Shown here: piece by piece, positions 40,822 through 49,758 of the stretch | Layout: every line of letters begins with the position of its first letter | Numbering within the stretch: the first letter of the stretch is position 1 | Source: a candidate division Kazan bacterium | GTDB taxonomy: Bacteria; Patescibacteriota; Kazan-3B-28 | NCBI GenBank assembly: GCA_003647645.1 | Contig: QMNG01000005.1 | Coordinates: 1-56,288 of the forward strand | Reading direction: 5' to 3' | DNA length: 56,288 nt | Notes under the pieces: generated by a model | Seen by the model: the letters and a program-made list of their open reading frames with translations, nothing else | What the model was told of the DNA's origin: nothing | The model's database searches: none | Made by a program: the position numbers and the translations under genes

Positions 40822-41685
40822 CTACTTATAAAACACTTTCTTCCCTATCCGAAGATCGACATATTCCCGCGGCGGGTTGTCTTCCATTTCCCTCAATACC
40901 CGAACCAAATTGTTCAATTGGTCCTCATACGATTTAGTCGTGTCCAGAATTATGGTCCAACCATCCGATGTTTTCATCTCCACCTCAAAAGTCGTTTCCG
41001 GAACCATTATCCGCTCTATGCTAATATTGGTTTTGCGCGGCAAATTAGCGGCAAAGCTGGTTACAAATTCAATAAATTCGGGGGTGACTATCCTCTGATT
41101 CAGGCTCACCGGCAGATTTTTTAGATCTTCAACCACAAGTAGAGGATTGCCCGGCTCAGCTGTATCGTAAACCACGCCGAAACGGTTCACCACAAACCTT
41201 TCACCCGAAGTCTGCCAGATAATCGAAGATTGATATTCAACAACAGTAATGGTCAGAGTATCCGAAATCAAGTCCTTGTTGAACTTAACCTCCTTAATTT
41301 GAGGAATATCCGTTAATTTTTTCTTGGCCCAATTCTGAGAAAAAGTTAGAGCATGAACTTTTGTAAATCCATCGGGAAACAACAAATTAGTAATTTCTTC
41401 CTGGCTAGACAGGTGAGCTCCAACAATTTTGAGATTATCCAGTACAAAAAAGTTAGTATTAAAAATCAGATAGCCTACAAATATTAAACCCAAAACGACT
41501 AAAACTTTGTAAACCGTCTGCAAATACGGCCGCTTGGCTGTCCTTAAATGCACTCTTGTTAATTGTAAAGCCGCCCGCTTGATAACATCTCGCTGCCGCT
41601 GGCGATTGGGTTGCACCGCCCGCCTTGGCGGGCGAACTACCTTTTTGGATTTTGACCGGTTCAGCCAGTCTATTAATATCCCCAT
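40822..41685 (-). CDS. ftsQ: Cell division protein FtsQ/DivIB (POTRA)
   Basis: 287 residues. A long basic cytoplasmic head (1-55) and one membrane helix (about 62-85) precede a POTRA domain (FFVLDNLKIVGAHLSSQEEITNLL) and the FtsQ beta domain. This is the septal bridge protein, and it lies at the end of the wall cluster as usual. ftsA and ftsZ do not follow; dnaX does. ATG at 41685. Confidence 0.9.
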   Translation of the reverse strand: MGILIDWLNRSKSKKVVRPPRRAVQPNRQRQRDVIKRAALQLTRVHLRTAKRPYLQTVYKVLVVLGLIFVGYLIFNTNFFVLDNLKIVGAHLSSQEEITNLLFPDGFTKVHALTFSQNWAKKKLTDIPQIKEVKFNKDLISDTLTITVVEYQSSIIWQTSGERFVVNRFGVVYDTAEPGNPLLVVEDLKNLPVSLNQRIVTPEFIEFVTSFAANLPRKTNISIERIMVPETTFEVEMKTSDGWTIILDTTKSYEDQLNNLVRVLREMEDNPPREYVDLRIGKKVFYK

Positions 41686-41717
41686 AAAAAATAAATTTAT
41701 CTTCGGTTTGGAGGCGA

Positions 41718-43091
41718 TTAAGAAGTCGTTGGGCTATTCATTTCATCAAACAGCTCTTTCCCGAACACATTTGCCTGGCCGGCTCCCAGTGTTACCACCA
41801 CATCCCCGGGTTTAATTTCAGTCAACATCAGCTCCTTTATCTTTTCAAAATCACCCACAAATCTGGCGTTGCTGGATACTTTGTTTATTTCGTCAACCAA
41901 ATCCTGAGCGCTAATTGACTCTCTATCTTTCTTACTATCGCGGACCGCATAAATTGGCGCCACTACTACCAGATCAGCGTCCTTAAAACTTTGGGCAAAA
42001 CTATTGAGTAAAAGACGAGTTCTGCAAAATTGGTGGGGATGGAAAACGACTAACAGCCGCCGACCTTTAAAATACTGCTTCATGCCCTCCAGCGTAGCCG
42101 AAATTTCCGTGGGATGATGTGCATAATCATCAATAAACGAAACCCCGTTTGTTTCACCGAGCAACTCAAACCTCCGTTCAACTCCCCTGAATTTGTGCAA
42201 ACCCTTAATGATGGTCTTGTCATCCACTCCCAGCTCCTTGGCAGTCGCCCACGCCAAGACCGCATCCGACACATGGTGCCGACCCGGCACATGCAAATGC
42301 ATCCGCTCGCCGCTTATGCAGAAATACAGTCGACCATCCTCAAATTTCAAATCTGTCGCTCGTATGTCATTACTATCCCCCACTCCAGCCCAAACGATTT
42401 TTCTACCAATGCCACAGAGGGCATCACGCACGTTAGTATCGTCACCGTTGGCAACAATCAAGCCAGCTTTGTGAGGAACTAACTTGGCAAACTGAGTAAA
42501 GGCCGATTTGATATCCTCGATGTCCTTATAGTAATCCAAATGATCAGCCTCGATATTGGTAATAACGGCAATTTTGGGCTTCAGGTCCAAAAAAGACCTT
42601 CCATATTCACAGCCCTCGACCACCATAATATCACCCTGTCCGATTGTTAAATTGGCAGACAACTTTTTAACCTCGGCACCGATTAACACTGTGGGGTCCA
42701 GCTTGGCCTCAGTCAGAATAAGATCCAGCATTTTGGTGGTGGTGGTTTTGCCGTGGGTGCCGGAGACAGCCACCCCAATCTTATTTCGCATTATTTCCCC
42801 CACCAGCTCCAACCGGCGCAAAATCGGTAAATTCCTCTTTTTGGCCTCCATGATCTCAGGATTGGTGCTGGGAATTGCCACAGAATAGATAACCTCATCT
42901 ACCGTCTCATCAATATTGTCTGCTCTGTGCCCGACCGTAACTTGAATACCCATTTTTTCCATCTCAGGCCTAGAACCAAAGTCCTGCATATCTGAGCCAG
43001 AAACCCGATGCCCCCGACTTAACAACAAGCGAGCCAGACCCTGCATGCCGACTCCCCCGATTCCCACTAAAAAATAGTGTTTGTGATTCAT
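41718..43091 (-). CDS. murC: UDP-N-acetylmuramate-L-alanine ligase
   Basis: 457 residues. GIGGVGMQGLARLL Rossmann start, ATP site GTHGKTTTTKM near residue 114, EADHLD, and the C-terminal FIDDYAHHPTEI and HPHQFCRTR motifs. Adds the first amino acid of the stem peptide. ATG at 43091. In the cluster between the sortase-like gene and ftsQ. Usually followed by murB and ddl, absent here. Confidence 0.97.
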   Translation of the reverse strand: MNHKHYFLVGIGGVGMQGLARLLLSRGHRVSGSDMQDFGSRPEMEKMGIQVTVGHRADNIDETVDEVIYSVAIPSTNPEIMEAKKRNLPILRRLELVGEIMRNKIGVAVSGTHGKTTTTKMLDLILTEAKLDPTVLIGAEVKKLSANLTIGQGDIMVVEGCEYGRSFLDLKPKIAVITNIEADHLDYYKDIEDIKSAFTQFAKLVPHKAGLIVANGDDTNVRDALCGIGRKIVWAGVGDSNDIRATDLKFEDGRLYFCISGERMHLHVPGRHHVSDAVLAWATAKELGVDDKTIIKGLHKFRGVERRFELLGETNGVSFIDDYAHHPTEISATLEGMKQYFKGRRLLVVFHPHQFCRTRLLLNSFAQSFKDADLVVVAPIYAVRDSKKDRESISAQDLVDEINKVSSNARFVGDFEKIKELMLTEIKPGDVVVTLGAGQANVFGKELFDEMNSPTTS

Positions 43092-43106
43092 AGCTACAAG
43101 AATTAT

Positions 43107-43700
43107 TTACTCTAGTTCCGCCACTACAACATACCGCCATATGGCCATACCTAGAGGGTATGATGTCTGCAAAGTTAAGATCTTTCTGTTACCATTGCCC
43201 TGTTCTAATACTTCCAGCTGAGTCGGCTTAACTATTTTTTTGTCGAATATCCTATACGTAAACAGCCGCCCTCTCTGGTCGGTAATACTGATCTCATCGC
43301 CTTCACGCAGCTGTGAGAGCAAGGCAAACACGGTTTTATATTTGCCGGGACGAGTGGGAAAGTTAGACGAATGGCCGAAGAAATAGGCGTTGCCCCACTC
43401 TCCCGGATTAGCCGTTCCCAAATAGTGCACCACCCCGTTCTCCAGGGCTTTCTGCAGCAGCGGCTCTTTGACGGTGTCTGCATATACCAGTGGTGCTTGC
43501 ACGCCAATTTTTTTTATCACTATTTGATTGGGAATACCGGCAATATCATCTACTTCAAATTCCTTATTCATTATATCGTGCTGCCACCAATAGTTGATCT
43601 GCCGAGCAAAAAAACCTCCATTAGTTAACACCAAAATAATCAGAATCCATACAATCCCCCACACCAGCCATCTCAATTTCCACACAATACGCTCATCCAT
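43107..43700 (-). CDS. Sortase-fold protein with Ser in place of catalytic Cys
   Basis: 197 residues. An N-terminal membrane helix (about 12-31) and a sortase beta barrel. The catalytic His110 (FFGHSS) and Arg189 are where they belong, and IVIKKIGVQAPLVYAD and the TLQT lead-in match sortases. The usual TLxTC, however, reads TLQTS: Ser180, codon TCA. A change from Cys needs two base differences to TCA from TGC or TGT, so a read error is less likely. Its position between murG and murC ties it to the wall. It may be an inactive sortase-fold wall protein or a serine-based variant. Substrates with LPxTG-like tails were not seen in the window. Confidence 0.85.
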   Translation of the reverse strand: MDERIVWKLRWLVWGIVWILIILVLTNGGFFARQINYWWQHDIMNKEFEVDDIAGIPNQIVIKKIGVQAPLVYADTVKEPLLQKALENGVVHYLGTANPGEWGNAYFFGHSSNFPTRPGKYKTVFALLSQLREGDEISITDQRGRLFTYRIFDKKIVKPTQLEVLEQGNGNRKILTLQTSYPLGMAIWRYVVVAELE

Positions 43701-43833
43701 TCTTTTGCCTTTGTTGTTCTTAAATTCGGCTTGAAATCTGTTATATTTATCCCACCAATTATTTTATTTTTTCCTCCGAGGCCTCAAAATCTCTTACAAT
43801 CAGAAATAGGCACAAAACGACAGCCGTTAAAAA

Positions 43834-44940
43834 TTATTTGGCCGTTTTGATAATTAAATCCGCTAAGCGTTCATCGGCCGACCTGTTCATTCTACCAAGT
43901 TCCAAGATATTGTCAGAGAGCTTCGCCTGGAAAGTCTTATCTTCTATAACCTGTTCTATGGCTGCCCTGAGGGTATCTGGTGACAAATCTTTTTGGTCTA
44001 TGGTAATAGCCGCATTCCGCGAGCTCAGAAACATGGCGTTGTGATGCTGATGATTATTAGCCGAACCTGGCAGCGGAATTAAGATGACCGGCTTACCCAG
44101 CGCCTGGAATTCAAATATAGATGAACCTGCCCGGGCAACTATAAGATCAGCTGCTTTCATTGCCTTTCTGTATCCGTCAACCTCAAACCCCATCACCATA
44201 TAATTTCTGCCTAAACTACCCGGCAGTCCTTTTTTGACATCTTGAGCTTGACTGTAATTCGATTTTCCGGCCTGGTGAATCACATTGTATTTAGCCAACA
44301 GTTCGGGCAGAGTTTGCCATAGGACCTTGCTAATCGTCAGTGCCCCTTGCGATCCTCCAGCCACCAACACGATTGGTCTATTGTTGACAAAAAATTTCTT
44401 TTTGGGCGCTTCAACTATTCCTTTGGCAATTGGCAGTCCTGTATAGACGAATTTGTTTTTATATTTGACCAGCTTGGGTTGAGTTTTTATATAGTTTGCC
44501 ACTGGGAATGACACTGCCACCCATTTGGCGCTGGCCACTGCCAGCCGGTTGGTCAGGCCCAAGCGGCTGTCCGATTCGTGTATCACCACAGGAATCCTCA
44601 GTCTCTTGGCCGCCATCACCACCGGCAAGGCAACATAGCCACCTTTGGCAAACACTACATTCGGTTTAAATTCCTGCAGAATATTCTGCGCTTCACCGAT
44701 GCCTTTGAGAAAATTGATGGAGTCCACCAAATTTTGCAGTGAAAAATATCGCCTGAGTTTACCCGTGCTAATTGCTCTAAATTGAAGCCCGGCCGCCTCC
44801 ACCAGCTCTCTATCCTGAGGCTTGTGGGAGCCGACATAAAGCAACTCAATATCTTTGTCCTTATTTTGAAGAGCGGCGGCGACTGCCAGAGTTGACAAGA
44901 TGTGACCACCAGTCCCACCACCCGCTAAGAGGATTCTCAT
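43834..44940 (-). CDS. murG: Lipid II synthase MurG
   Basis: UDP-GlcNAc:lipid I transferase on the inner membrane face. 368 residues of GT-B fold: GGGTGGHILSTLAVAAAL at the N-terminus, VVIHESDSRLGLTNR, GGSQGALTIS, and the C-terminal VARAGSSIFEFQALGKPVILIPLPGSANNHQHHNA. ATG at 44940. It overlaps ftsW by 80 bases, unusually long but forced, since the conserved N-terminal glycine loop begins at residue 5. Confidence 0.97.
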   Translation of the reverse strand: MRILLAGGGTGGHILSTLAVAAALQNKDKDIELLYVGSHKPQDRELVEAAGLQFRAISTGKLRRYFSLQNLVDSINFLKGIGEAQNILQEFKPNVVFAKGGYVALPVVMAAKRLRIPVVIHESDSRLGLTNRLAVASAKWVAVSFPVANYIKTQPKLVKYKNKFVYTGLPIAKGIVEAPKKKFFVNNRPIVLVAGGSQGALTISKVLWQTLPELLAKYNVIHQAGKSNYSQAQDVKKGLPGSLGRNYMVMGFEVDGYRKAMKAADLIVARAGSSIFEFQALGKPVILIPLPGSANNHQHHNAMFLSSRNAAITIDQKDLSPDTLRAAIEQVIEDKTFQAKLSDNILELGRMNRSADERLADLIIKTAK

Positions 44941-46051
44941 CTTTAGATGTTTTAACAGTTTGCTTGGAAATATTCAAGAGCACACCGCAAGCCATCAGCA
45001 TAATTACCAGTGAGCTGCCTCCCAAACTCACAAACGGCAGCGGCATGCCGGTCAGCGGGAAAAGACCTATAGTTGCTCCAATATTAATCAGAGCCTGATA
45101 GCCGATCCAGACAGTTAAACCTAGGGCCATTATCCGGCCGAACATATCCGGAGCCCGTCTAGCTATTTCTAATCCCCGCCAGACAATAATTGCAAACGGC
45201 AATAGCACAAAAAAGACGGCACCAATCAGGCCCAGTTCTTCACCGATAATCGCAAAAATCGAGTCAGAAGCCGCCTCTGGCAAAAAATTGAATTTTTGCC
45301 GGCTATGCCCGTAACCAAGACCAAATAGTCCTCCAGAGCCGATCGCCAATAGTGCTTGATTAACATGATAACCGGCTCCCAGGGGATCAGCCCCGGGATT
45401 CAAAAAAATCAGTATCCTACGTACACGATATGGCGCTGAGTACACCAAAAATGTAATCAGGGCGGCTCCAGCTGTAAATAGAGTCCCCAGTTGCCCCCAA
45501 GTCGCCCCAGCGGCCATATACATAGTGCCGGCAATTAGCGCAATTAAAACTGCCGTGCCAAAATCCGGCTCTTGAATCACTAGTAGCGCAACAACGCCAA
45601 CGATCATTATAAAAGGCAAAAAAGTACTGTAAAAGTCCGCAACTCGCCGGCCTTTTTTCTCAAACCAATATGCCAAATAAACAATCAAAGCAAATTTCAT
45701 AATCTCACTGGCTTGCAACGTACCCATGTCCCCCAAGCCAATCCACCGCCGAGCGCCACCGGCCTCGACACCCAATCCGGGAACCAGCACAGCTCCTAAC
45801 AATATCAAGCCCACCACCAGAGCAATCGTTGCAAATCGTTTCCAAACGTGGTAGTCAACTTTCTGCAAAATCCACCACAAAATCAGACCAACAATAGCGA
45901 ACCCGCCCTGCCGGAACAGATAAAAATTATTAGTGCCAGCCACTTCATACGACTGCACCACCGAAGCCGATGCCACCATAATCAACCCAAAGATTACCAA
46001 CAAAAATGTGGTGACTGCCAAATAATAATCTTGTCTATGGTATGCTCTCAT
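44861..46051 (-). CDS. ftsW: Septal peptidoglycan polymerase FtsW
   Basis: 396 residues, SEDS family, ten membrane helices. Landmarks: GLGVEAGGARRWIGLG in the first large loop, IIGEELGLIGAV, and the C-terminal TGMPLPFVSLGGSSLVIMLMACGVLLNI. Polymerises lipid II together with FtsI. ATG at 46051, 4 bases after murD. The 3' end overlaps murG. Confidence 0.96.
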   Translation of the reverse strand: MRAYHRQDYYLAVTTFLLVIFGLIMVASASVVQSYEVAGTNNFYLFRQGGFAIVGLILWWILQKVDYHVWKRFATIALVVGLILLGAVLVPGLGVEAGGARRWIGLGDMGTLQASEIMKFALIVYLAYWFEKKGRRVADFYSTFLPFIMIVGVVALLVIQEPDFGTAVLIALIAGTMYMAAGATWGQLGTLFTAGAALITFLVYSAPYRVRRILIFLNPGADPLGAGYHVNQALLAIGSGGLFGLGYGHSRQKFNFLPEAASDSIFAIIGEELGLIGAVFFVLLPFAIIVWRGLEIARRAPDMFGRIMALGLTVWIGYQALINIGATIGLFPLTGMPLPFVSLGGSSLVIMLMACGVLLNISKQTVKTSKDENPLSGWWDWWSHLVNSGSRRRSSK

Positions 46052-46055
46052 CCCC

Positions 46056-47432
46056 CTATAAAGATTTTACTATATCTTTAAACTCTTTCCCCCGTTTATA
46101 AGCGTTCTTAAACATATCAAAGCTCGCGCAAGCTGGTGATAGAATTACCACTCCCCCATTCGTCCTTACTTGATTGTAAGCTTCCTTAATTGCCGACTTG
46201 AATGTAGAAAACTTTTTGGTGGCCACATCCGGAGCATGTCGCTTAAATATCCGCTCAAATTTACTAGCCGACTTTCCGATCAATGCTACAAATTTAACTC
46301 CATGCTTGGCCATATCTTTAGCCATTTTAACAATATCTCCTCCTTTATAAACTCCACCGACTATCATTGCTGTATCGCGATAAGCGAACGCTTGGGCCGC
46401 CGCCGCGGCCGCTTCCGGTGTAGTGCCCAAAGAATCGTTGATAAAAATCACATCGCCAATTTCTCTCGCTAACTCCAGACGGTGTTCCAAGGGTTTAAAG
46501 GCAGTTAATTTTCTGGCAATTTGTTTTAGGGACACTCCCGATAAAACTGCCACCGCAATTGCCGACAAAACATTCTGCAAATTGTGTTTGCCTTTAAGCG
46601 TAATGTCAGAAACTTTCGTCACCACCTGCCGCTTACCGCTGTCCAAGGTTCGATAAACAATATCACCCTTGGCTATATAAAGTCCGCGCTTTAGGACCTT
46701 ATTGAGCGAATATATAAATACTTTACCTTTGGCATCTTTTAGTGATTTTCTGGAACCCGCAAAGTCCCTGGAGACAATGAGCCAATCCTGCCCGCGCTGA
46801 TGTTTAATTATATTCTTCTTAGCTGCCAGATAACTGGAAAAATTTTTATGCCGATCCAGATGTTCTGGCACCACGTTCAACCACACCGCGATCTGCGGAC
46901 TTTTATGTAAATCTTCCAATTGAAAGCTCGAAAGCTCCAAAACAACTGTATCTTTGCGCTGCAATCTGCCAATTAGCGCCAATGGCGGCTTGCCAATATT
47001 GCCCGCTAGAAACACCCGACTTCGCCCGCCTTTGAGCAGATGATAAATAAGCGATGCTGTAGTTGATTTGCCTTTGGTTCCAGTCACGGCGACAATCTTG
47101 GCCGGACATAGGTCGAAAAATAATTTTATGGCACTGCTAATTTTGACCCCTGCCCGCTTGGCCTTCTTAATTTCCGGCAATTGTAATGGCACTCCGGGAC
47201 TTCGAAAAATAATTTCAAAAATTTCCAGACCATCCAAGTGCATATCCCCTAATTTAAATTTGGCGCCAAATTTTTTGGCCTGTTTGTAATTATTGCCCAA
47301 CTGAGCGGCTGTATTTTGATCCAGTACTGTCACACTGGCTCCCTGTCTACACAGAAAACGGACTAAATCCAACCCCTCTTTGCCAAGTCCAAGCACCGCA
47401 ACTCGCCTACCTTTAAGCTCACTATTTGTCAT
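46056..47432 (-). CDS. murD: UDP-N-acetylmuramoylalanine-D-glutamate ligase
   Basis: 458 residues from ATG at 47432 (GTG at 47447 would add five). VAVLGLGKEGLDLVRFL Rossmann start, ATP site VTGTKGKSTTASLI, NVVPEHLDRH, and the C-terminal INDSLGTTPEAAAAA and ILSPACASFDMFKNAYKRG. Adds D-Glu to the stem peptide. First gene of the second half of the wall cluster; the first half (mraY) is 4.6 kb upstream. Confidence 0.97.
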   Translation of the reverse strand: MTNSELKGRRVAVLGLGKEGLDLVRFLCRQGASVTVLDQNTAAQLGNNYKQAKKFGAKFKLGDMHLDGLEIFEIIFRSPGVPLQLPEIKKAKRAGVKISSAIKLFFDLCPAKIVAVTGTKGKSTTASLIYHLLKGGRSRVFLAGNIGKPPLALIGRLQRKDTVVLELSSFQLEDLHKSPQIAVWLNVVPEHLDRHKNFSSYLAAKKNIIKHQRGQDWLIVSRDFAGSRKSLKDAKGKVFIYSLNKVLKRGLYIAKGDIVYRTLDSGKRQVVTKVSDITLKGKHNLQNVLSAIAVAVLSGVSLKQIARKLTAFKPLEHRLELAREIGDVIFINDSLGTTPEAAAAAAQAFAYRDTAMIVGGVYKGGDIVKMAKDMAKHGVKFVALIGKSASKFERIFKRHAPDVATKKFSTFKSAIKEAYNQVRTNGGVVILSPACASFDMFKNAYKRGKEFKDIVKSL

Positions 47433-47493
47433 GTTGTTATTATACACTTAATATCTAAGAAAATTCGAAAAACTGCTCTAGAAGCGAATAATC

Positions 47494-47522
47494 TTGACAA
47501 AATTGCGAAAATTTACTAGTCT
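47494..47522 (+). promoter_or_regulatory. Promoter of the gene at 47554
   Basis: TTGACA (47494-47499), 17-base spacer, TAGTCT (47517-47522). Start expected near 47529, then GGAGGTGA (47540-47547) as ribosome site. Confidence 0.6.
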
Positions 47523-47553
47523 GGGAGTATCTTTGTACCGGAGGTGACGCGGA

Positions 47554-47943
47554 ATGCGCATCGTCACATTCCCCCGCCCTGATTGCGACGATAAAGGGAT
47601 CTTTCTCGGCAAGGGGCAGATAAAAATCATCGTCGATGAAGACGATACAAACGCTGCGATTAGAACAGCATTCCACCAACTCCTTTCCAAGCACAACGGC
47701 ATCAAGGGAAAAACCATAGAGGTTGTTCCCTCTGGTGCCGACAAATTCTATGTCGGCATCTACGCCGTATCTTGGAGAAGGGACTACTTAGGCTACCATG
47801 CGGAGACCTATTGGGTCCTAAGCCAAGCCAAGAGCTTAAAACAGGCTCAGTACTGGATTGCTAGCCGGGGGGGCAGCAGAAGTCCATTAGGTCACTGGCC
47901 CAAGTGGGTCAGAAAGGTAACCACGAAAAAGGGCGGCTCATAG
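47554..47943 (+). CDS. Hypothetical protein, 129 residues
   Basis: ATG at 47554 with a strong GGAGG 9 bases upstream, a good promoter, and a terminator built into its last codons. The protein is soluble and mixed alpha/beta: an N-terminal beta part (MRIVTFPRPDCDDKGIFLGKG), a helical stretch (DTNAAIRTAFHQLLSKH), then VVPSGADKFYVGIYAVSWRRDYLGYHAETYWVLSQ and a basic end. No family recognised. It is the only plus-strand gene in the block that divides the wall cluster apart from 51579, and is a self-contained unit. Confidence 0.75.
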   Translation: MRIVTFPRPDCDDKGIFLGKGQIKIIVDEDDTNAAIRTAFHQLLSKHNGIKGKTIEVVPSGADKFYVGIYAVSWRRDYLGYHAETYWVLSQAKSLKQAQYWIASRGGSRSPLGHWPKWVRKVTTKKGGS

Positions 47944-47961
47944 AGCCGCCCCATTTTTTTA
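47931..47961 (+). terminator. Intrinsic terminator overlapping the stop codon of 47554-47943
   Basis: GGGCGGCTC/GAGCCGCCC (47931-47939 with 47943-47951), loop ATA, followed by ATTTTTTTATT. The last codons (Gly-Gly-Ser-stop) form the left arm and loop. Confidence 0.88.
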
Positions 47962-47983
47962 TTACTTCCAACTATAACATTGG

Positions 47984-48463
47984 CTATGGCTCGAGAACCG
48001 CTTCCCTCTGCCCGTTAATGGTCATCTTCACAAACGAAATTGAACGAAACTGCCTCAATGTCTGCTCCACTTGTTCTCTGATCGCTGTTACCAAAGTGGC
48101 GCCGCCCACCTGAAAATCAAAGGCCTCGTTAAAATCCACTGTGGCTACACCGTTTTGGACATTTACGCTGTGAACAACCGTACCCTCAGGAATAGCTGTC
48201 AGCAAGCCCCGCTTTTCTTCGCTGGCCGTCGGCCCTTCCAGCAGTTTCTCCACTGCCCTTAAGGCCAGTTTGGCTTCGTCATCAGACGCCTCAACCTTCC
48301 GCTTTACCCCTACCTGTACAACCTCAGTCGGCTTATTTTCATTGAAAAATACCAGTACCTCCTGCGTATTCGTTGGCTGATTGAAACTATCTGAATTGTT
48401 CACGTACTGATAAGCCACTAATGCCATCACCCCCAAAACAATGATCCAGATTATATATTTCAT
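47984..48463 (-). CDS. GerMN domain protein, membrane-anchored
   Basis: 159 residues. An N-terminal membrane helix (about 4-20) is followed by a GerMN (sporulation/spore germination-like) domain: VLVFFNENKPTEVVQV, AVEKLLEGPTASEEKRGLLTAIPEGT and GVATVDFNEAF are typical. GerMN domains occur widely outside spore formers on lipoproteins and likely bind wall or other proteins. ATG at 48463 with GGAGGTAAA 3 bases upstream. Downstream of the bactofilin-like gene with a 25-base gap, so probably an operon. Confidence 0.85.
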   Translation of the reverse strand: MKYIIWIIVLGVMALVAYQYVNNSDSFNQPTNTQEVLVFFNENKPTEVVQVGVKRKVEASDDEAKLALRAVEKLLEGPTASEEKRGLLTAIPEGTVVHSVNVQNGVATVDFNEAFDFQVGGATLVTAIREQVEQTLRQFRSISFVKMTINGQREAVLEP

Positions 48464-48488
48464 CTTTTACCTCCAAATTAAATAAAAA

Positions 48489-49649
48489 CTAGTAAATTCC
48501 TTTTTTGATCATCATCCGAATATCTATCCAAATTGCACCAATGCCGATGACAAAGAGAATTAACTTGATAATCCAGCCAACAAACGGCAACAGTCCCATA
48601 ATAATATAAATCGTCGCACCGGCAACTAGAGCTCCAAATTGTCTGCTCCTGTCCTTTTCTGTGTATTTAATAATATAGCTGCCGAGCGTAAGAGAGATCG
48701 GCACACTGGCCAAAAACATAATAATCAAAAAGCCCAACATCACTACTATTGAAACCGGAATGCCAAAACCAGTAAGAGCAATAAGTAAAGCCAGCAACGG
48801 AATTGCAACTGCAAATAATATGCCCTGCCACAGTGCAGCCCCATAATTTCTTTTGATCGTATTGGCCACCCGGGGCAAATACTTTGGTAACAGTAAAATT
48901 AGCAATCCACCCAGCAGGAAAATTCCAACCAGTGACCACAGAGCTCCGCTCCATACCGCCACAGGGACCACAATTGCGGCTGCCGACCATGGAGATGAAG
49001 TGTTGGCGACAACCCATTTATGATATTCCACTTCTTTGGCAACATCATCAAAAACTGTGCTTTCGTACTGAGCCCAATAATCTAATTTACCGTCAATTTT
49101 GGCACCATCAGCAAAGGAAAGTTTACCATCACTATAGCGTAAGTCGGCATCACCTCCGATCGTTCCGCGAATCCTGCCTTCGTTGAAACCGGCCCGGACA
49201 TTGCCGAGTACATTCCCATATAGATTAAAACTGCCGGTGCCGACCAACAGATCGCCGCGAATAACCGATGTATCAGCTATCGTTATGGTCCCGGCGGCAA
49301 CTAAGACATCATCACCAACATTCCCGTGAAGAGTCACTGAACCACCGCCGATTCTAACATCATCACCCACGGACCCACGGACCGATATCTGCCCCCCCAC
49401 AATAAAAAGATCTCCTGTCACATCAGCATTAATCTCTACTGTTCCGCCAGCAACGAACAGATCGCCCAATATTTTGCTGTCAATTACAACCTCACCGCCG
49501 GCCACATAAGCATCATCACCGATCGGGTTTATGATAGTTAGCAACCCACCATCGTCAGCTCCCATAAAATTGGGAGAAGCAAGAACTGGAGTTGACGCTA
49601 AAACCACTAATAACACAACTAGCAACCCCAAAAAAATTTTTCTCAACAT
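48489..49649 (-). CDS. Bactofilin-like beta-helix protein with C-terminal membrane domain
   Basis: 386 residues from ATG at 49649. A signal peptide (about 1-25) leads to about 150 residues of short repeats (GDDAYVAGGEVVIDSKILGDLFVAGGTVEI..., spaced ~19-20) that form a right-handed beta helix like bactofilins (polymer-forming cytoskeletal family), but here exported. A spacer follows, then four hydrophobic segments (about 240-380). This exported-repeat plus membrane arrangement is common in uncharacterised proteins of CPR and other phyla. Function unknown; a surface scaffold is inferred. Confidence 0.8.
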   Translation of the reverse strand: MLRKIFLGLLVVLLVVLASTPVLASPNFMGADDGGLLTIINPIGDDAYVAGGEVVIDSKILGDLFVAGGTVEINADVTGDLFIVGGQISVRGSVGDDVRIGGGSVTLHGNVGDDVLVAAGTITIADTSVIRGDLLVGTGSFNLYGNVLGNVRAGFNEGRIRGTIGGDADLRYSDGKLSFADGAKIDGKLDYWAQYESTVFDDVAKEVEYHKWVVANTSSPWSAAAIVVPVAVWSGALWSLVGIFLLGGLLILLLPKYLPRVANTIKRNYGAALWQGILFAVAIPLLALLIALTGFGIPVSIVVMLGFLIIMFLASVPISLTLGSYIIKYTEKDRSRQFGALVAGATIYIIMGLLPFVGWIIKLILFVIGIGAIWIDIRMMIKKGIY

Positions 49650-49688
49650 ATACAAAAAATACCAATATATCTAAAGTGTATCACTAAA

Positions 49689-49742
49689 AACAAATACCCA
49701 GTTCCCATCTGTACCTACGCACAGAAGCAGAACTGGGTATTA
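49689..49742 (-). terminator. Terminator after the HsmA-like gene
   Basis: Twelve-bp arms AATACCCAGTTC (minus strand) and GAACTGGGTATT with a 28-base interior, followed on the minus strand by TGTTTTTAG. It lies 17 bases after the stop at 49759. Confidence 0.75.
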
Positions 49743-49758
49743 TAAGGAACTGATGCCA

